This document shows positions 31,901 to 43,588 of a stretch of 64,000 bases of DNA, piece by piece. The position numbers were made by a program, and so were the translations under genes. The first letter of the stretch is position 1; each line of letters opens with the position of its first letter. Source of the stretch: Ascarosepion bandense (taxonomy: Eukaryota > Mollusca > Cephalopoda > Sepiida > Sepiidae); the NCBI GenBank assembly GCA_037127315.1, contig JBBBDQ010001617.1, positions 422,001 through 486,000 on the forward strand. The letters run 5' to 3'. Below the pieces are notes generated by a model. The model was given only the letters and a program-made list of their open reading frames with translations, was not told the origin of the DNA and ran no database searches.

Positions 31901-34515
31901 AGGAAGAAATAATTTCTAATAAAAATACTCTTAGATAACATGAAAATTATCCAAAATGGAACTTTTATGTTGTAATGTCATATATTCATTAGCTGACATT
32001 TTAAAGTTATCTGAATCTATATCTCAGCTCAGAGTAGAGGTTATCCAGACTAAGTGGTCAGAGAATGCATTATACCAATGTCTTACTTCAATCTGTTGGG
32101 TTGGAACTTAAAAAATATATATAAAGTCCTGCAGTAATTTTGTTTCCAACCAATAAGTAAAGTGTTTGTGAATAGAATAAAGTTTTAAACAAATAGTTGG
32201 TTAGTGTCTAAATAATGTTAGCATGTGCTTGTTACTGATTGTATTTTCTGCTACCCCAAGCAACTAATGTAGAAGATAGCTAAAAAGTTCCAAGTATTTA
32301 AATAGAAATTATTTCATTGGTAGATTATTTTGGTATGCATACTTGTCTAGGATTTAAGCAAACTTATGTTTAAAAAAAAAAAAACATTCCACTAGTAGGC
32401 TTTATCAAATCAAGTTAAAAATAAATCTTGTTTTTTTAAGTAAGTGTTCATTTTAAATTCTGATAGTTCCCAACCTTTTGCTAATATTAAATGAAAACTT
32501 TTAAAACTTTTTTCTTCCCTACAAGAAAGCTTTATAGCAGTAAGTTGATTTTCAACTTTTTATAATTGCTTTTTTTTATTAAATTATAGTTTTTTTTTTC
32601 TTTTTATATACCTAAAAACCAATGTATCATTTTAGTAGATTCATCTGACAAGACCATAGTTTCTCTCTAATCATCTGACAGATCCTTTTCTGGCTTCCAT
32701 CAGTATGGCTTACACTAACTTGTGACTTGTTGCACCTTCTTGGGCTAACATTCTCAGCTGACAGGTTGGTCATTAGATATTTAGATTTTAGGTTCATTTT
32801 TCAGTTTTATTTTTGTAAATTCAAGTTATATTTGTAATACAATGCTTCTTCCAGAATAAAAAAAAATAAAAACTTCAGTCATGTAAAAATACATCAACAA
32901 GAGTGTATATACCAAACAATTTTTGCATAACAAGCACTCAGAAAATGAGGTTAACTTAAAAAAAAATAAAAAAAACTCCCAGAAACAAACCCACCATTGA
33001 ATTTAATTTTACAAGATATTATGTTTTTGAGGTTAATTTGTAAAACTTTACTATGTTTTCCAAATTAATGTTTTCCTGTCTCTCAGATTATTTTAAGCAT
33101 TGTATAATTTAATGAAGAAAAGAAAAAAAAGTTCTCTATTTAACTGACAAAAACAGTTCCTCTTGGTTTGTTAAAACAATTAACACAATTGAGATTCCTT
33201 ACTCAAAATAGTCTCCTGTAATTAACGTTTTATTCAGTCTAGAAAATACAGTTAACAACTACTAGAGAGAATTCATAGAGAAAGTTGGTAAGTTAGTACT
33301 CCAAACAATTTCTGCATACCAAATAGTGATTTAATTCCCTTACAGGTTTTATATTTTAACTAGCTTCATATTCTGAGCCCTTTTTCAGACGTGAAGTTGT
33401 GCATCCAAAATCAGAAGATTAAATTTAATGTCCATAAATGAAAATGTCCCAAAAGTGAAATTATCAAGCTGTTGGATGTTTTCTTCACTTTATGATACCC
33501 TTGAGAAATGGGTTTAAGAATAAAGCTGACTGGAATCTTTAGCCATAGTGTCAGCCAGATTAGAAAAGACAATTCAAAAACCATAGAGAGGGCTACAAGA
33601 TGTCACCCCCCCATGATCTTTCCAAGATAATCATAATCATTTACATCCAGAATGGATGTGGCAATTAAAAGAAAAGAAAACAAAAAAGCTAACAAAAGCA
33701 AGAAAAAAACAAATACCATTTTGATTTAAAGCAGCATTTTCCCCCCTTTACACAGCTTAACATTCTTTTTCATACCAAACAATTTCTGTAAAACAAGCAC
33801 TCATAATAATTAGCTTAAAAAAATTAAAAATAAAATTAAAAAAAATAAAAAAATTAGGGGAAATGTAAAGGAAGTAAAATACTCCATGTGAAAAGGCATT
33901 GGGAACATTGATCTGAACAATAACCAAGAAAGTAACAACAGAATACAGACCCCATTAACATAAATAAAAATTACACATCATTACTTTAGTACTTATCTGC
34001 CTAACTACATAAGGTGTGTGTGTGTGTGTCGTACTCCACAAACAAAAAAAAAAAAAGATTCACCCACTTTAAAGGAGTAAAAGAGTAATAAGAATAAAGT
34101 CTGTCAGTAAATGTCGTCTTTCTTTCATCCCCACTTGATTCTCATCTGCCTTTGTTTTGTTTTTGTTGTTTTCCAGTTACCTTAATTACCCTCTAGCTTT
34201 CCTCCTTCCCACAATTCTCTTGTGTGGAAATGAATACATCAGCAATTGATGGATAGAAGGTCATGTATATAAAATATCTTTTGGCAGAATATTTTCATCC
34301 AAACAATTGTATAAGAGATGAACCTGGCTCCTAAGCAAAGCATTGAGACAAATTTACAAGGAACTCAAAAACAATGAAGACATTTTTAAGGAGAAGTGAC
34401 AAATCCAACACTCATTATTCTAAACCTGACTGACTACAATAAAAAAAACAAAAAAAAAAAAACATGATTCCGTTCTCAGTGGAAAAAAACAAGAGATTAA
34501 AAAACACCACCACCA
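31901..34515. other. Long AT-rich stretch without recognised gene
   Basis: Only weak internal similarity seen: 'aaacaattt.tg.a.aacaagcactca' at about 32917 and again at about 33778, each followed by an A-rich tract. A TG tract lies at 34014-34029. No coding domain. Confidence 0.45.
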
Positions 34516-34517
34516 CC

Positions 34518-34826
34518 AGTCAGCTAAGTGTCATATGTGATACACACTTTGGGTGATCATGTCTCGAAAGAGACATGACTGATTGGGCAGAAGATTATCC
34601 CACAAAAGGTTGCCATTGCTTTCTGCAGTAGACTGGTTGCTAGCCAAGGCTATAGAACCCAATCAGTCCTATTTTTTAACCCATAACTGGAGGGAAGAGA
34701 CGGATTAATACCTTTCCCAAGGGTATTTGTGTGTAAGTGAATAGCAAGGATTTCAACTGGAATTCAAATTCGGCTTCCTGATTTGTCATTCCAAGCCGAT
34801 ATCTACTGTACCACTACGCATATCCA
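34518..34826 (-). repeat. SINE family A, copy i (full length)
   Basis: Complete inverted copy from the tail 'agtcagctaagtgtcata' to 'taccactacgcatatcca', the A-box end. B box region 'ggaattcaaattcggc'. No clear target-site duplication. Confidence 0.92.
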
Positions 34827-34849
34827 TGAGCCTCTTAAAAAAGAAATGA

Positions 34850-35835
34850 ATAAACTAATCACAGCTAACAATGCAGAGATTAGATCTCTCAAACTAGATA
34901 CATTTGTTCCCTGACAAATAGCCAGGGTAAAAACTCACAAATCTAACTATCTGCCATATCAATCTCAAAAATCCCAACACCTGTATACTAATTAACTAAA
35001 ATCCTAAACCAACTGATACTTCCATACTTACACAGTAAATAGCAAATTCCTTAACATGCTACAATTCAACAAACCAAATAACAGCATCCTATCACCTCTC
35101 ATTCTCACCTACTAAAATTAAACCAACAATTCTGCAAAACACAAGTACCATCTTACAACCACCATGGCAACATTTACACACAAATTAATGGCATAGCAAT
35201 GAGTTTCGCCCCTGGTCCAACTATCTAATTTCTACACATGCCATGTGGAAAACTGTCTCAATTCCACCCAGCACCGCCACCCACATACACATGCTATATC
35301 AGCAACATTAATACTGACAAACAGCCTGGAAGAAATAAAAAAGAAACTGAAAGAAACCTTTGTCCAATACTTTACTTCCAAGCTCTGGATTAATAAAATT
35401 TCTTTCCTTGATGTATGAGTAGCTATAATTTCACCACTTCATTTCACAAAAACCCACCAGCAAGAACTAACTTAATCAGCAGGCCTCAGAAATCCTCCCT
35501 TTGTAAAAAATGCTGTCTTTAGATTTCCATGCCTTTTGAGAGATTACACCACCAACACTAATAATTAAAAACCACATTAAATACTTACATTAGGCACACA
35601 TGCACCACTCTCACAGATTGGCCTGTCATCTGTCGAATTTCAGTGCAATCCATGCACACATCGACCAGCACATCATGAACAACCAAAATGTAACAATCAA
35701 CATAAGACAAATATTGTTGGATTACACCAAAATAATCTACAGCACTTAATGCAAGGAAAGACTCAAAACTCTAGCATTTATTATTATACAAAATAAACAA
35801 CCCAGATAAAATTAAAAATACCATTCACGTCATGA
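34850..35835 (+). pseudogene. Penelope-like reverse transcriptase, decayed
   Basis: Frames read piecewise give 'LDTFVP', 'RVKTHKSNYLPYQS' (the conserved KTHK region), 'FYTCHVEN', 'PPTYTCYI' (the position of the YxDD box, now lost) and 'INKISFLDV' (matches the NxxFLDV motif after the active site). This order is that of Penelope-like elements. Every segment has stops. The GIY-YIG endonuclease region was not recognised. It is an old fossil. Confidence 0.65.
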
Positions 35836-36068
35836 GATGGTATCTTGAGCTGCATACAATGTAACTGATATGTGCATATATTAGTATTAGAAATTAAATA
35901 AATTGATAAAATTAATCACATTCTTTTTACACTGCCTCATTCCAGGTAGCAGTTACACGTTTACATGTTAAACCACTTTAAACATCCAGTGTCATAATGA
36001 ATACCAAGATGCATACAGTGTGTTAAAATTATCCCACAGACATCACATCATTCTTGATAATGACTAGG
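35836..36068. other. AT-rich, nothing recognised
   Basis: No feature seen. Confidence 0.35.
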
Positions 36069-36395
36069 AAGTTGAAAGTCAGTTAAGTGCCATATGTGAA
36101 ACACGCTTGGGCAATCATGTCTTCAAAGAGACATGATTGACTGGACAGAAGATTATCCCGCAGTAAGTTGTCATTGCTTTCTGCGGTAGACTGGTTGCCA
36201 GCCAAGGCTATAGAACCCAATTTGTCCTGTTATTTAACCCATAACTGGAAGGAAGAGATGGATTAATACCTTTCCCAAGGGTATTTGTGTGTAAGTGAAT
36301 GCAATGAATTCAACTGGAATTCGAACTCTGCTCCCCGATTTCTCATTCCAAGCCAATATCCACTGCACCACAACGCACATCCACAAGTTGAAAGT
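36069..36395 (-). repeat. SINE family A, copy j, with 11-bp target-site duplication
   Basis: Complete copy (36080-36384) flanked by the exact duplication 'aagttgaaagt' at 36069-36079 and 36385-36395. In sense orientation the SINE starts 'ggatgtgcgttgtggtgcag' and ends '...cacttaactga'. The A box 'tggtgcagtgg', B box 'gagttcgaattcc' and body are intact. One of the youngest copies here. Confidence 0.95.
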
Positions 36396-38121
36396 ACTTG
36401 GACAAAAATAACAAAAGTGAACTTCAGACAGTTTATCTACAACATCTTATCTGAAAGTATTTCAACGTTAATTAATCAGAATCTCATAATCAACAGGTAA
36501 TTGGGGAATGTGTAAACACCACATAAAAACAGTTGTCTAATGATTTTCTGCGATATTTTAAACTTAAAATAATTAATATGTTTAAATTCAGTTTAATTAA
36601 ACTTTAGATTAGTTAGTCTTTCTAAAACAAAGTTTCAGAGAATTGTTATTTTTAAAAGATTTTTAATAAAAGAATTATGGTGTGTTAACAGATGTCAATA
36701 TTGCCAAATTTAGCAACGTAAAAAAAAAAAAATTAGCCAATGTAATTCTGTTTATTTAAAAATCTCTTAAGTTCTAATTTCAAGCTAATAATTTAAATTT
36801 AATATTTCCAATAAACAAAAATATTTTTTATATCTAAAAAAATAATTTAAATTGACTGAAAAGAATTTTTTTTTTGCTAAAATAGCTGATTAACAGCGTT
36901 TTTTCAGTAGTTTTTCATTACCATATTAAAATAATATCTTTCAAAAATAATATTTTAATGTTAATGTCAATAATGTTAAATAATATTATAATGTTAATGT
37001 GTTTATTTTACTTTTTCATCACAATGTAATTCTCTTTATTAAAATAATATCTTTCAAAAATAAAATATGCTTTTCCTGAAACTTTATTTGATGAATATTA
37101 GCCCCTGATTTAAATTTTAACTGATCTGATGTGAAACAAAAATTTTAAATATCACAGAAATACATTATTTCTTTCTTTCACAGAGGCACAGTTTTTTTTT
37201 TATTTTTTTTATTTCAAGTGCTGAAAGCTTGACTGATAGCCAAAAGTTTAATTTTTCTACATGAGGTGGGTATGTATTTGTAAAAATTGAGAAATATAAT
37301 GTGAGCAGGGCCATAGCTGATGCTAAAAAAACACCGGGCACAGAGAAAATTGCCTGGATTTATTAATTGACAATATGATGACATCATCAGTGTCATCCGT
37401 TTCCAGAAACTATGATTTTTGCAGATTTTTTCGGCTATTCCAATGGAAATGAGGCACAGAACGTGAACGAAAGCAGGAAATCGGGTTCGGACTTTCTGAG
37501 TATAACCAGTCTTTTCTCCCAAAATTAATAAATAAACAAACAGATTTTTACTGCATTCATTCAGATGTTTTCTTCATTTTTCTTTCTTTCTTCGTGAATT
37601 GTTTAGTTTGATTTCTGACGAAGACATTTTTCATTGCCCGGATTTTCACCATGATTGCACGGATCAGCCCGGACCCGTGCCCGGTAGTCAGATACGGCCA
37701 TGAATGTGAGCACCTTTTTATATAGTTTTTAAATGCCTAGTAATCTTTGAAATTTAAGAAAATATTCTCCATAATTTAATGTTTTGTTGAATTTTAAGTA
37801 CTTTAGCTTTAAATTTAGAAAAGATTACTTTTATTTTCTGATAATGTGATGCATGGGTAACTATTGTTACGAGGATGCATTTATACATAAAAATAATAAT
37901 AATTGTTAAAAAGTTATAGTAAGGGATTCTATTGAGTCCTATTTGTTATGACAAAAAAATTTTCATTCATGAAGTAGTTGTTAAATAGAAAAATTAGGAA
38001 TAGAATGTTTTGGAAGATTGTAGAATATTCCAGTAAAATCAAGAGAATTCTAACTGATTCTAGAAATATGCAAATTAGGTGTTAGCCCCTATAAAAATAG
38101 GTTTTGGGAAGAGAGTACTCA
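36396..38121. other. AT-rich sequence; possible LTR-like target of the LINE
   Basis: Mostly A/T-rich. The minus frame 37214-37522 (102 residues) has no recognised domain. From about 37867 ('tgttacgaggatgcattt') to the LINE target at 38122 the sequence includes 'cccctataaaaatagg' (38090-38105), a TATA-like site. It could be part of an older LTR or promoter. No second copy supports this. Confidence 0.4.
38094..38103 (+). promoter_or_regulatory. Possible TATA box upstream of LINE target site
   Basis: 'tataaaaata' inside 'cccctataaaaataggtttt', about 20 bases before the LINE insertion point. It predates the LINE because it lies outside the target-site duplication. Confidence 0.3.
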
Positions 38122-38138
38122 GTTGTTAAAAGGATTTG
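38122..38138 (+). repeat. 17-bp target-site duplication, left copy
   Basis: 'gttgttaaaaggatttg' is identical to 43572-43588. Confidence 0.97.
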
Positions 38139-38320
38139 GTGTTGCTGTGACTTTGTCTTAGGCTTTTTGAATTCTCGTACAAAGCTACACTCGGAATTTT
38201 TGTTACCTGTGAGTATGTCAGTTTGTTAACATTGTTGTGTTCGTCTTTGTTACTCGTCTGTTTTATTTCTGAACTTTTGTTTTAAAATTTTTGTGTCGTG
38301 GGGGAGGGGGGAACACAATT

Positions 38321-39007
38321 ATGGCTTCATCTCCCCAGCCGTTTACTTCTTGGCGGTTGTGGAGAAGTCACCGTCGACATGGAACAACATTCCTACAAAA
38401 AAATGACGCCGATTATTATCAAAATTTGCAGGAGAAATTCAAGGACTGCATTTCGGGGAACGAGCTAATCGTCATCCCTGAAGTTGTGAATGTGATTGCA
38501 GCAAGAACGATCTCCCTGCTGACCTCAGACCTAAAAACTTGGAAGTTTATTGGGGTCAGCAGGGAAAGCATGGAGGAAGCGCTCAAAAACATTAAGATCA
38601 CCCCAAAGTTGTTAGCATGTCGGTCCTAGGCTATGTAGGACATTCTTCTGAGTACGGAGAAAGAAACTGGCAGGAATGACTTTGATGGCGAAGGGAATCA
38701 GGCTCCAGACGGAGTATATGGGGACCCGAGTATTACCATTCACGGGGTTCCACTTGAAATCTCGGACGATCATATTGGGGCATTCTTTGCCCAGTTTGGA
38801 GCGGTGGACGATGTGGCTCAAGTTAACAGCAAGGCAGGCGCACCCACAGAAGATGTCGCGGTGCATATAGTTGTGGACAGACCAAATTTCTTATGTGTAC
38901 TGGACATCCTGCTTTTTCGGGCCAAAAACTTTGTGGTAGTGCAGGGGCGCAAAACACCTTGTTGGCTATGTGGAGCTGCGAGCTATTTGGACAAGGTGTG
39001 CCCCTGA
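38321..39007 (+). pseudogene. LINE ORF1 protein, N-terminal and RRM/zinc-knuckle part
   Basis: ATG at 38321. The frame runs to 38626, has two close in-frame stops (38627-38629 and 38636-38638), and continues in the same frame to 39005. So it is one gene with nonsense mutations and no frameshift in this part. 'ITIHGVPLEISDDHIGAFFA' begins an RRM-like fold. 'CWLCG...VCP' is a damaged zinc knuckle with its later Cys/His positions altered. The product would be the nucleic-acid-binding partner of ORF2 in the ribonucleoprotein. Confidence 0.85.
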
Positions 39008-39545
39008 AGAAAATCTGACAGAGCAACAGACACCAGCAACACCCCCGGTGGTCAAAACTAACATACCACCGAAAAAAAAGTTCAACCAAGCACCAGCGTC
39101 CAGAGAATGAACAGAAGTTGTAAGAAAGGGAAAGAAGATGGCTTCCCCAACTTCTCAATCTGAGTCACCCACCAAGAAGAAGCCTCACAAAAAGGCAAAA
39201 TAACAACATCAGCAGCAGTAGAAGCATCATCAGCAACAACAACAAGAACAGCAAAATATGGAGATTGCAGAAATGCCTCCACCATGCTCTGCATCTCTGA
39301 AAAGGGGACAAGAGGAAGAAGAAGAATGTGTCACCAAAAAAGGTAAGAAGGAGTTTGTAAAGCATGGCAGGGTGGAACGGGTCATGGTAACAGCCAAGAC
39401 CCAATCCACCCCTGCATCGCCCGTCAGATATGTTTCGTCTCCCTCACACACCATTTTCCAGACTAGAAACACCCACCTCCCAACTTGAAACATCTTCCCC
39501 CTCCCCTGAAATTACTCAACCATCCCCCAAAGCCTGAGAAGGAGG
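39008..39545 (+). pseudogene. LINE ORF1, C-terminal low-complexity part (frameshifted)
   Basis: Continues ORF1 with shifts: Lys/Ser-rich 'SESPTKKKPHKKAK', a Gln-rich stretch (from the 'cagcaacaac' repeats near 39230), then 'MEIAEMPPPCSASLKRGQEE' in another frame. Such basic and Gln-rich tails are common after the zinc knuckle in this group. The minus frames over the same bases are shadows. Confidence 0.65.
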
Positions 39546-39560
39546 AAAAAAAAGGAAAAA

Positions 39561-39568
<8 letters not shown>

Positions 39569-39591
<23 letters not shown>

Positions 39592-39597
39592 TATAGA
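39569..39597. repeat. (TA)n(GATA)(GA)n microsatellite inside the LINE
   Basis: An A run then TA dinucleotides, continuing to 'gatagatagagagagagaga' until about 39615, between ORF1 and ORF2. It must have grown after, or been carried by, this copy. Confidence 0.93.
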
Positions 39598-40083
39598 TAG
39601 ATAGAGAGAGAGAGACACACACCAAAGTGTGTAAGATTGACAGATGTGTCCTGAAGAGGGCCCTTCTGAGACCATTCTTCAAACTCAGTAACATAGATAG
39701 CATGTCAGTAGAGGACCCCAAAAACTTTCCGAAAGTCCCTGGAGTGCTGACTCTTATACAAAACACCAGGGGCAGTCTCAAAGTCTGATTTTATTGAAGG
39801 AGCCGTTGAGGCGTACCCAAAAATAAAAATGGACACTAATTATTTTAAAAAAATTAGCCAATTTTTGTGCTGGGAGGGTCCCTGTCATCCTCCACCCCTC
39901 CTTGTATAGGGCAGCAAAAGTAACGTTCCCCACAGACATTGGAAGCATTGTCCAGGACAGACAAATTACGTCCAATATTGGAACAGGAAGCCTGGGACAA
40001 TCCGTCGGGATCCCTACTGCAATAAATTTCCATCCTGTATGTGACCAGGAGTAATTTTTGATTTCTCTTTTCAGGTCTAAAAG

Positions 40084-41032
40084 ATGTCAATTAAGTTAGC
40101 CAGCTTGAATGCAAAGAGACTTAGGGATTGGAGTAAGGCTGCCCACCTGCTTCGGGACCTCTTGTCCTTCGGTGTGTATGTCACTGCGATCCAACAGACT
40201 CACTTTGCTTGCAAGGCCAATGCCTGTGTGCTGTTTAACAACTTCGTCGTCTATTCAGCATATGGGGACCGGCTGGCCAGAGGAGTTTCTTTGCTGGTTA
40301 AGCGTACCCTGGACACAAAGGCGGATCTTGTCCATGTCGGTGCCGAGGGCAGGCTGATTGTGGCCGATATTGCAGTGAAAAGCATTGTGGTTTATGCGCC
40401 CAACGACCAGGAGGAGCGCGTCTTGTTTTTTCGGCAGTTGGAGCCCTTCCTGGTGAATTCAATGCGACTCATCTTAGTAGGGGACTGGAATGCTATCCTG
40501 GACACCAAGTTGGATAGAGGGTGGGGAGCTAGAGGGAAGGCACATGATCGTAGCTTGGTCAATCTCATCGAACAATTCGGGCTCGTCAACAGATACTGAA
40601 TCAATCACAAGAGTGGGAAGATGTGGACGTGGGCTAATAGTCGGCCTTCTACCAAGGTGGCTAGCTACCTGGATAGAATGTTAGTTCGTGAAGCCGACAT
40701 AGATCGTTTAGATTGTCCCACTGGTTAGCTACTCGGACCACAAACTCGTTTGTGCCCGGGTAGATTTAGAAAATAGGCTTAAAATGGCTGGTTACTGGAA
40801 GTTCAACGTGTTCTTACTGGACAGGTGGGAGTTCCGGCGTCAGCTAATTAACTTAGTGCAACAGGCGTTAACTGAGGGAGTCATTGGGAATATGTGGTAG
40901 GAGAATCTTAAGAATAGTATTAGGTCTTTCACCACCCAGTTCAGCAAACGGCTCAAACTAGATAAGGCTGACAAGGTGACAACACTTAGAGCTAATTACT
41001 GGTGGAGATCCCCTAGAGATAGCCATAGCTAA
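40084..41032 (+). pseudogene. LINE ORF2, AP-endonuclease domain
   Basis: ATG at 40084. Residues 1-171 are open: 'SLNAKRLRD' (Asn9) and 'GDWNA' (Asp134, Asn136) are conserved endonuclease residues. Where the family has a catalytic Glu (QETH) this copy has Gln38 in 'QQTH', which should abolish activity. A stop at 40597 replaces a Trp-like position; the frame continues ('TWANSRPSTKVASYLDRMLV') to 40726. A frameshift then leads to 'YSDHKLVCARVD', with the final catalytic Asp-His at about 40736-40741. Frame then decays to 41032. Confidence 0.9.
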
Positions 41033-41173
41033 GGAGGCCTTGGAGCGGTCAACTAGATATCATTACATGGGTCAGGTAATTAGACATAGGTTAATCAAGA
41101 TGTCTTCCGAAGCTTTGAACATCAGCACAGAACTGCGCGAGGAAGGGATTCACCGAGGCAGTGACTGGTACAT

Positions 41174-42000
41174 TTGAGAGGTTCACAACCTGGAGGGACA
41201 TACTCTTCAGTCGACATGTGCGAGGCATTTCAGCGGCATTTCAAGATCCTGTTTACCAAGGAGCATGGTCTCCGTGATGAGGAGTTTTGCAGCTATTTGG
41301 CTGACTTCCCTCGGCTTTTGCAGCTAGCTGCGAGGGAGAGATTACAGAGGGCGAAGTCTATGCTGCTTTGAAGAAGGTCAGCAGAGGCAAATCACCGAGT
41401 CTCAATGGTTTGCCTGTCGCACATCTTTGTCCCGATTTTGACTGTCGTGTTCAACAACTGGTTCTGGCAGGGATCCATCCCCAACCGATTCACCAAGAAT
41501 GCAATCACGCTGTTGAGAAAAGGCAAGGATGTAGGGAAGGTGTTAGAGGGTTACTGGCCCATAACACTGCCAAACACAGATTTAAAGATTTTGGCCAAGT
41601 TCTTGCAAAATCATTTGCAATTAGTTGCCGAGTCTCTGTTGGGACCTGAGCAGACTTGTGCTGTGAAGGACCGAACAATTCAGAGCAACCTTCATCTGAT
41701 ACGCACGATCATAGATGGGATGAAAGATGACAAAGAAGCCACGCTGATCAATTTGGATCAGTCCAAGGCATTTGATAGGTTTGACCATCGTTACCTGGCA
41801 GCTGTCCTGCAGGCCGCTGAATTTGAAACCAACTTCCGCCGCTGGATTAGTCTCCTGTATCAATCCTCCACAGCTGTGGTACAGGTGAACGGAAAGTTGT
41901 CGGGCGTTCTGACGCTGTCTAGGTTGGTCCGACAGGGTTGTCCACTGTCACCCCTACTTTCTGCTTTGGCATTGGAGTCCCTTTTTGCTGGCTAAGGAAC
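41174..42000 (+). pseudogene. LINE ORF2, reverse-transcriptase domain, lacking the catalytic box
   Basis: Reads 'ALKKVSRGKSPSLNGLP' (pre-palm motif), then after a frameshift 'EGYWPITLPNTDLKILAKFL', 'INLDQSKAFDRFDHRYL' (motif A, with the first catalytic Asp), 'VRQGCPLSPLLSALALESL' (motif B) and a stop at 41993. The YADD/FADD box (motif C) that should follow within about 40 residues is absent in all frames. Downstream the sequence jumps to the C-terminal region, so a segment has been deleted. Confidence 0.9.
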
Positions 42001-42920
42001 AGTGTGTGCAGTCCAGCTCTATGCGGAATTGCTGACCCTGGTGGAAGGCGATCAAGCATCTGCTATTCTCCCTTCTGTGGAGAGGGACGCAAACACTACA
42101 TCGACAAACGTGTCTGTTACCACTGTCCGTGTCATAGGGATCTGGGAATGCCATACTTGATGAGCTACAAGGTTGCATCAAGGTTGGTTTTTCTCAGGCA
42201 AGAGATTTTGGAAGACTCATTGTTGGCGGGGATAATGAGGGACATGTTCCCTAGCCTTACTATCACTCCCACCATCTCGAGGTGGTGCCGTAAGCCTCAG
42301 GAGCAATCGAGGCTTCTCCTCAAATGTGTGGCAACCTTGCGGGCCATTCCACGGTCCAGTGACCTTTCACTGCCTAGGAGAGTCTATCGTGGGTTAGTGG
42401 AGGGCATCGCAAAGGATTCATTACATGATGTGCTCCGCTTGTCATAGGATGAGTTTTGCTCGTTCTGGTCTTGGGTGCCATGTACCGATTATCTCAGCAA
42501 CACAGTTTTCTCTCACCTGGCGATTGGCTCAGAATTGGTTGCCTCTCAATGACATGGCCTTCATACAGGGCCTGGTGGATTTGCTACTTTGTGAACGCTG
42601 CAACGGCTTTGCACACCTACCATTGTTCGCGGGTTCGCCATCTATCGCGCCACAAGAGCTTGTGCTCATGGATCATACATTTGCTGTGACAATGTGTCAT
42701 CTCCATTTTCTGGGATGAAGCATATGGTGTTTCTGTTGCTGCTAGCCACGGCTCGAATGGTGATTTGGACGATGTGAACGGAGGAAGTCTTGCGAGGTCA
42801 GCGTCTTTCATATCAGGATCTGATCCGATATTTTGAGCTGATGCTCAAAATAAGGATTAGAACTGATTGGAATGTTTGACTTCAACAGACTTGGTAAATG
42901 TGGCGAGCCTGGTTCACGTG
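42001..42920 (+). pseudogene. LINE ORF2, C-terminal region
   Basis: 'HRDLGMPYLMSYKVASRLVF', 'SLPRRVYRGLVEGIAKDS' and 'SLTWRLAQNWLPLNDMAF' then 'LLCERCNG...FAHLPLF' follow the order of the region after RT in Tx1-like proteins, ending in a Cys-rich motif. At least two frameshifts (about 42440 and 42720) split it. Similarity to coding sequence fades near 42920. Confidence 0.75.
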
Positions 42921-43571
42921 AACGGGGCTAGCCTTGATTTTCTCTTTTAGATTTGCTGGTTACATCCGGGTAGATTCCTTTGGAACCCTCCCCTGGTTAA
43001 GGTAGCTCTCTTTTGTGTACCTAGTTAATATCAATGAATGTGTACCCGGCCTTCTCTTTTGTTATGATCCAAGTCTAGATACCCAACCTCCCCGGTTTGT
43101 TTTGGCCTCCTTTTATCTCGGCTGGTTCAGCTTTTGATTGTCCCATTCCATTATTTTTCCCCTCCCCACTCCCTTAGCAAGTATGCTTCTTCATTTCGCT
43201 GGTTGGCAGAATACATCAGCCACTCCTTTTCTGGGATGGACGGGTCTTACTAACACTGTTTATTATTTTATTTCAAAACTTTGTCGTATTTTTAGTTTGT
43301 TTTTGGGTTCATCCCCCTCCCATCATTTCATCTTTCATTAAATATTTTAAATTATATTGTATATAAATGTGCCCCTTGTAAATTTGTGGTATTGTGGTGT
43401 ATGAAGGATTGGGAGGTGATGGATGGGTTCTTGTGGTCAATGTGTAAACTGTAATGTGTGATTGGGTCATGATAGTGTTTAGCTAGGTATAGGATAGTTA
43501 AGTGAGTACCACCCTCTACCCCGCCCCTTTTCGGCCTTGCACCACAATTGTATTTTAATGCAATAAATATT
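42921..43571 (+). other. LINE 3' untranslated region
   Basis: Non-coding and still richer in GC than the flanks. Ends 'tgcaataaatatt', containing an AATAAA-type signal at 43562-43567, directly before the right target-site duplication. Confidence 0.75.
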
Positions 43572-43588
43572 GTTGTTAAAAGGATTTG
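43572..43588 (+). repeat. 17-bp target-site duplication, right copy
   Basis: Identical to 38122-38138, fixing the LINE's right end. Confidence 0.97.

Larger units (their letters stand above)
38139..43571 (+). mobile_element. Tx1-like (L1-group) LINE, nearly full length, inactive
   Basis: The element is 5433 bases bounded by a perfect 17-base target-site duplication. It has a 5' UTR (38139-38320), ORF1 (RRM-like and zinc knuckle), ORF2 (AP endonuclease, RT and a C-terminal region), and a 3' end 'aatgcaataaatatt' without a long A tail. GC is clearly above the flanks. It would copy itself by target-primed reverse transcription. In-frame stops, frameshifts and a gap where the RT metal-binding box should be show that it is dead. 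Clade assignment rests on protein motifs recalled from Tx1-type elements. Confidence 0.92.

Noticed and set aside
36078..36384. tRNA genes at the SINE A heads
   Set aside because: A and B boxes are present, but no complete cloverleaf, and the sequence continues into a SINE body.
37214..37522. 102-residue minus frame as a host gene
   Set aside because: Composition and length fit chance; no recognised motif.
38823..39158. 111-residue minus frame
   Set aside because: Antisense of LINE ORF1, with no domain.
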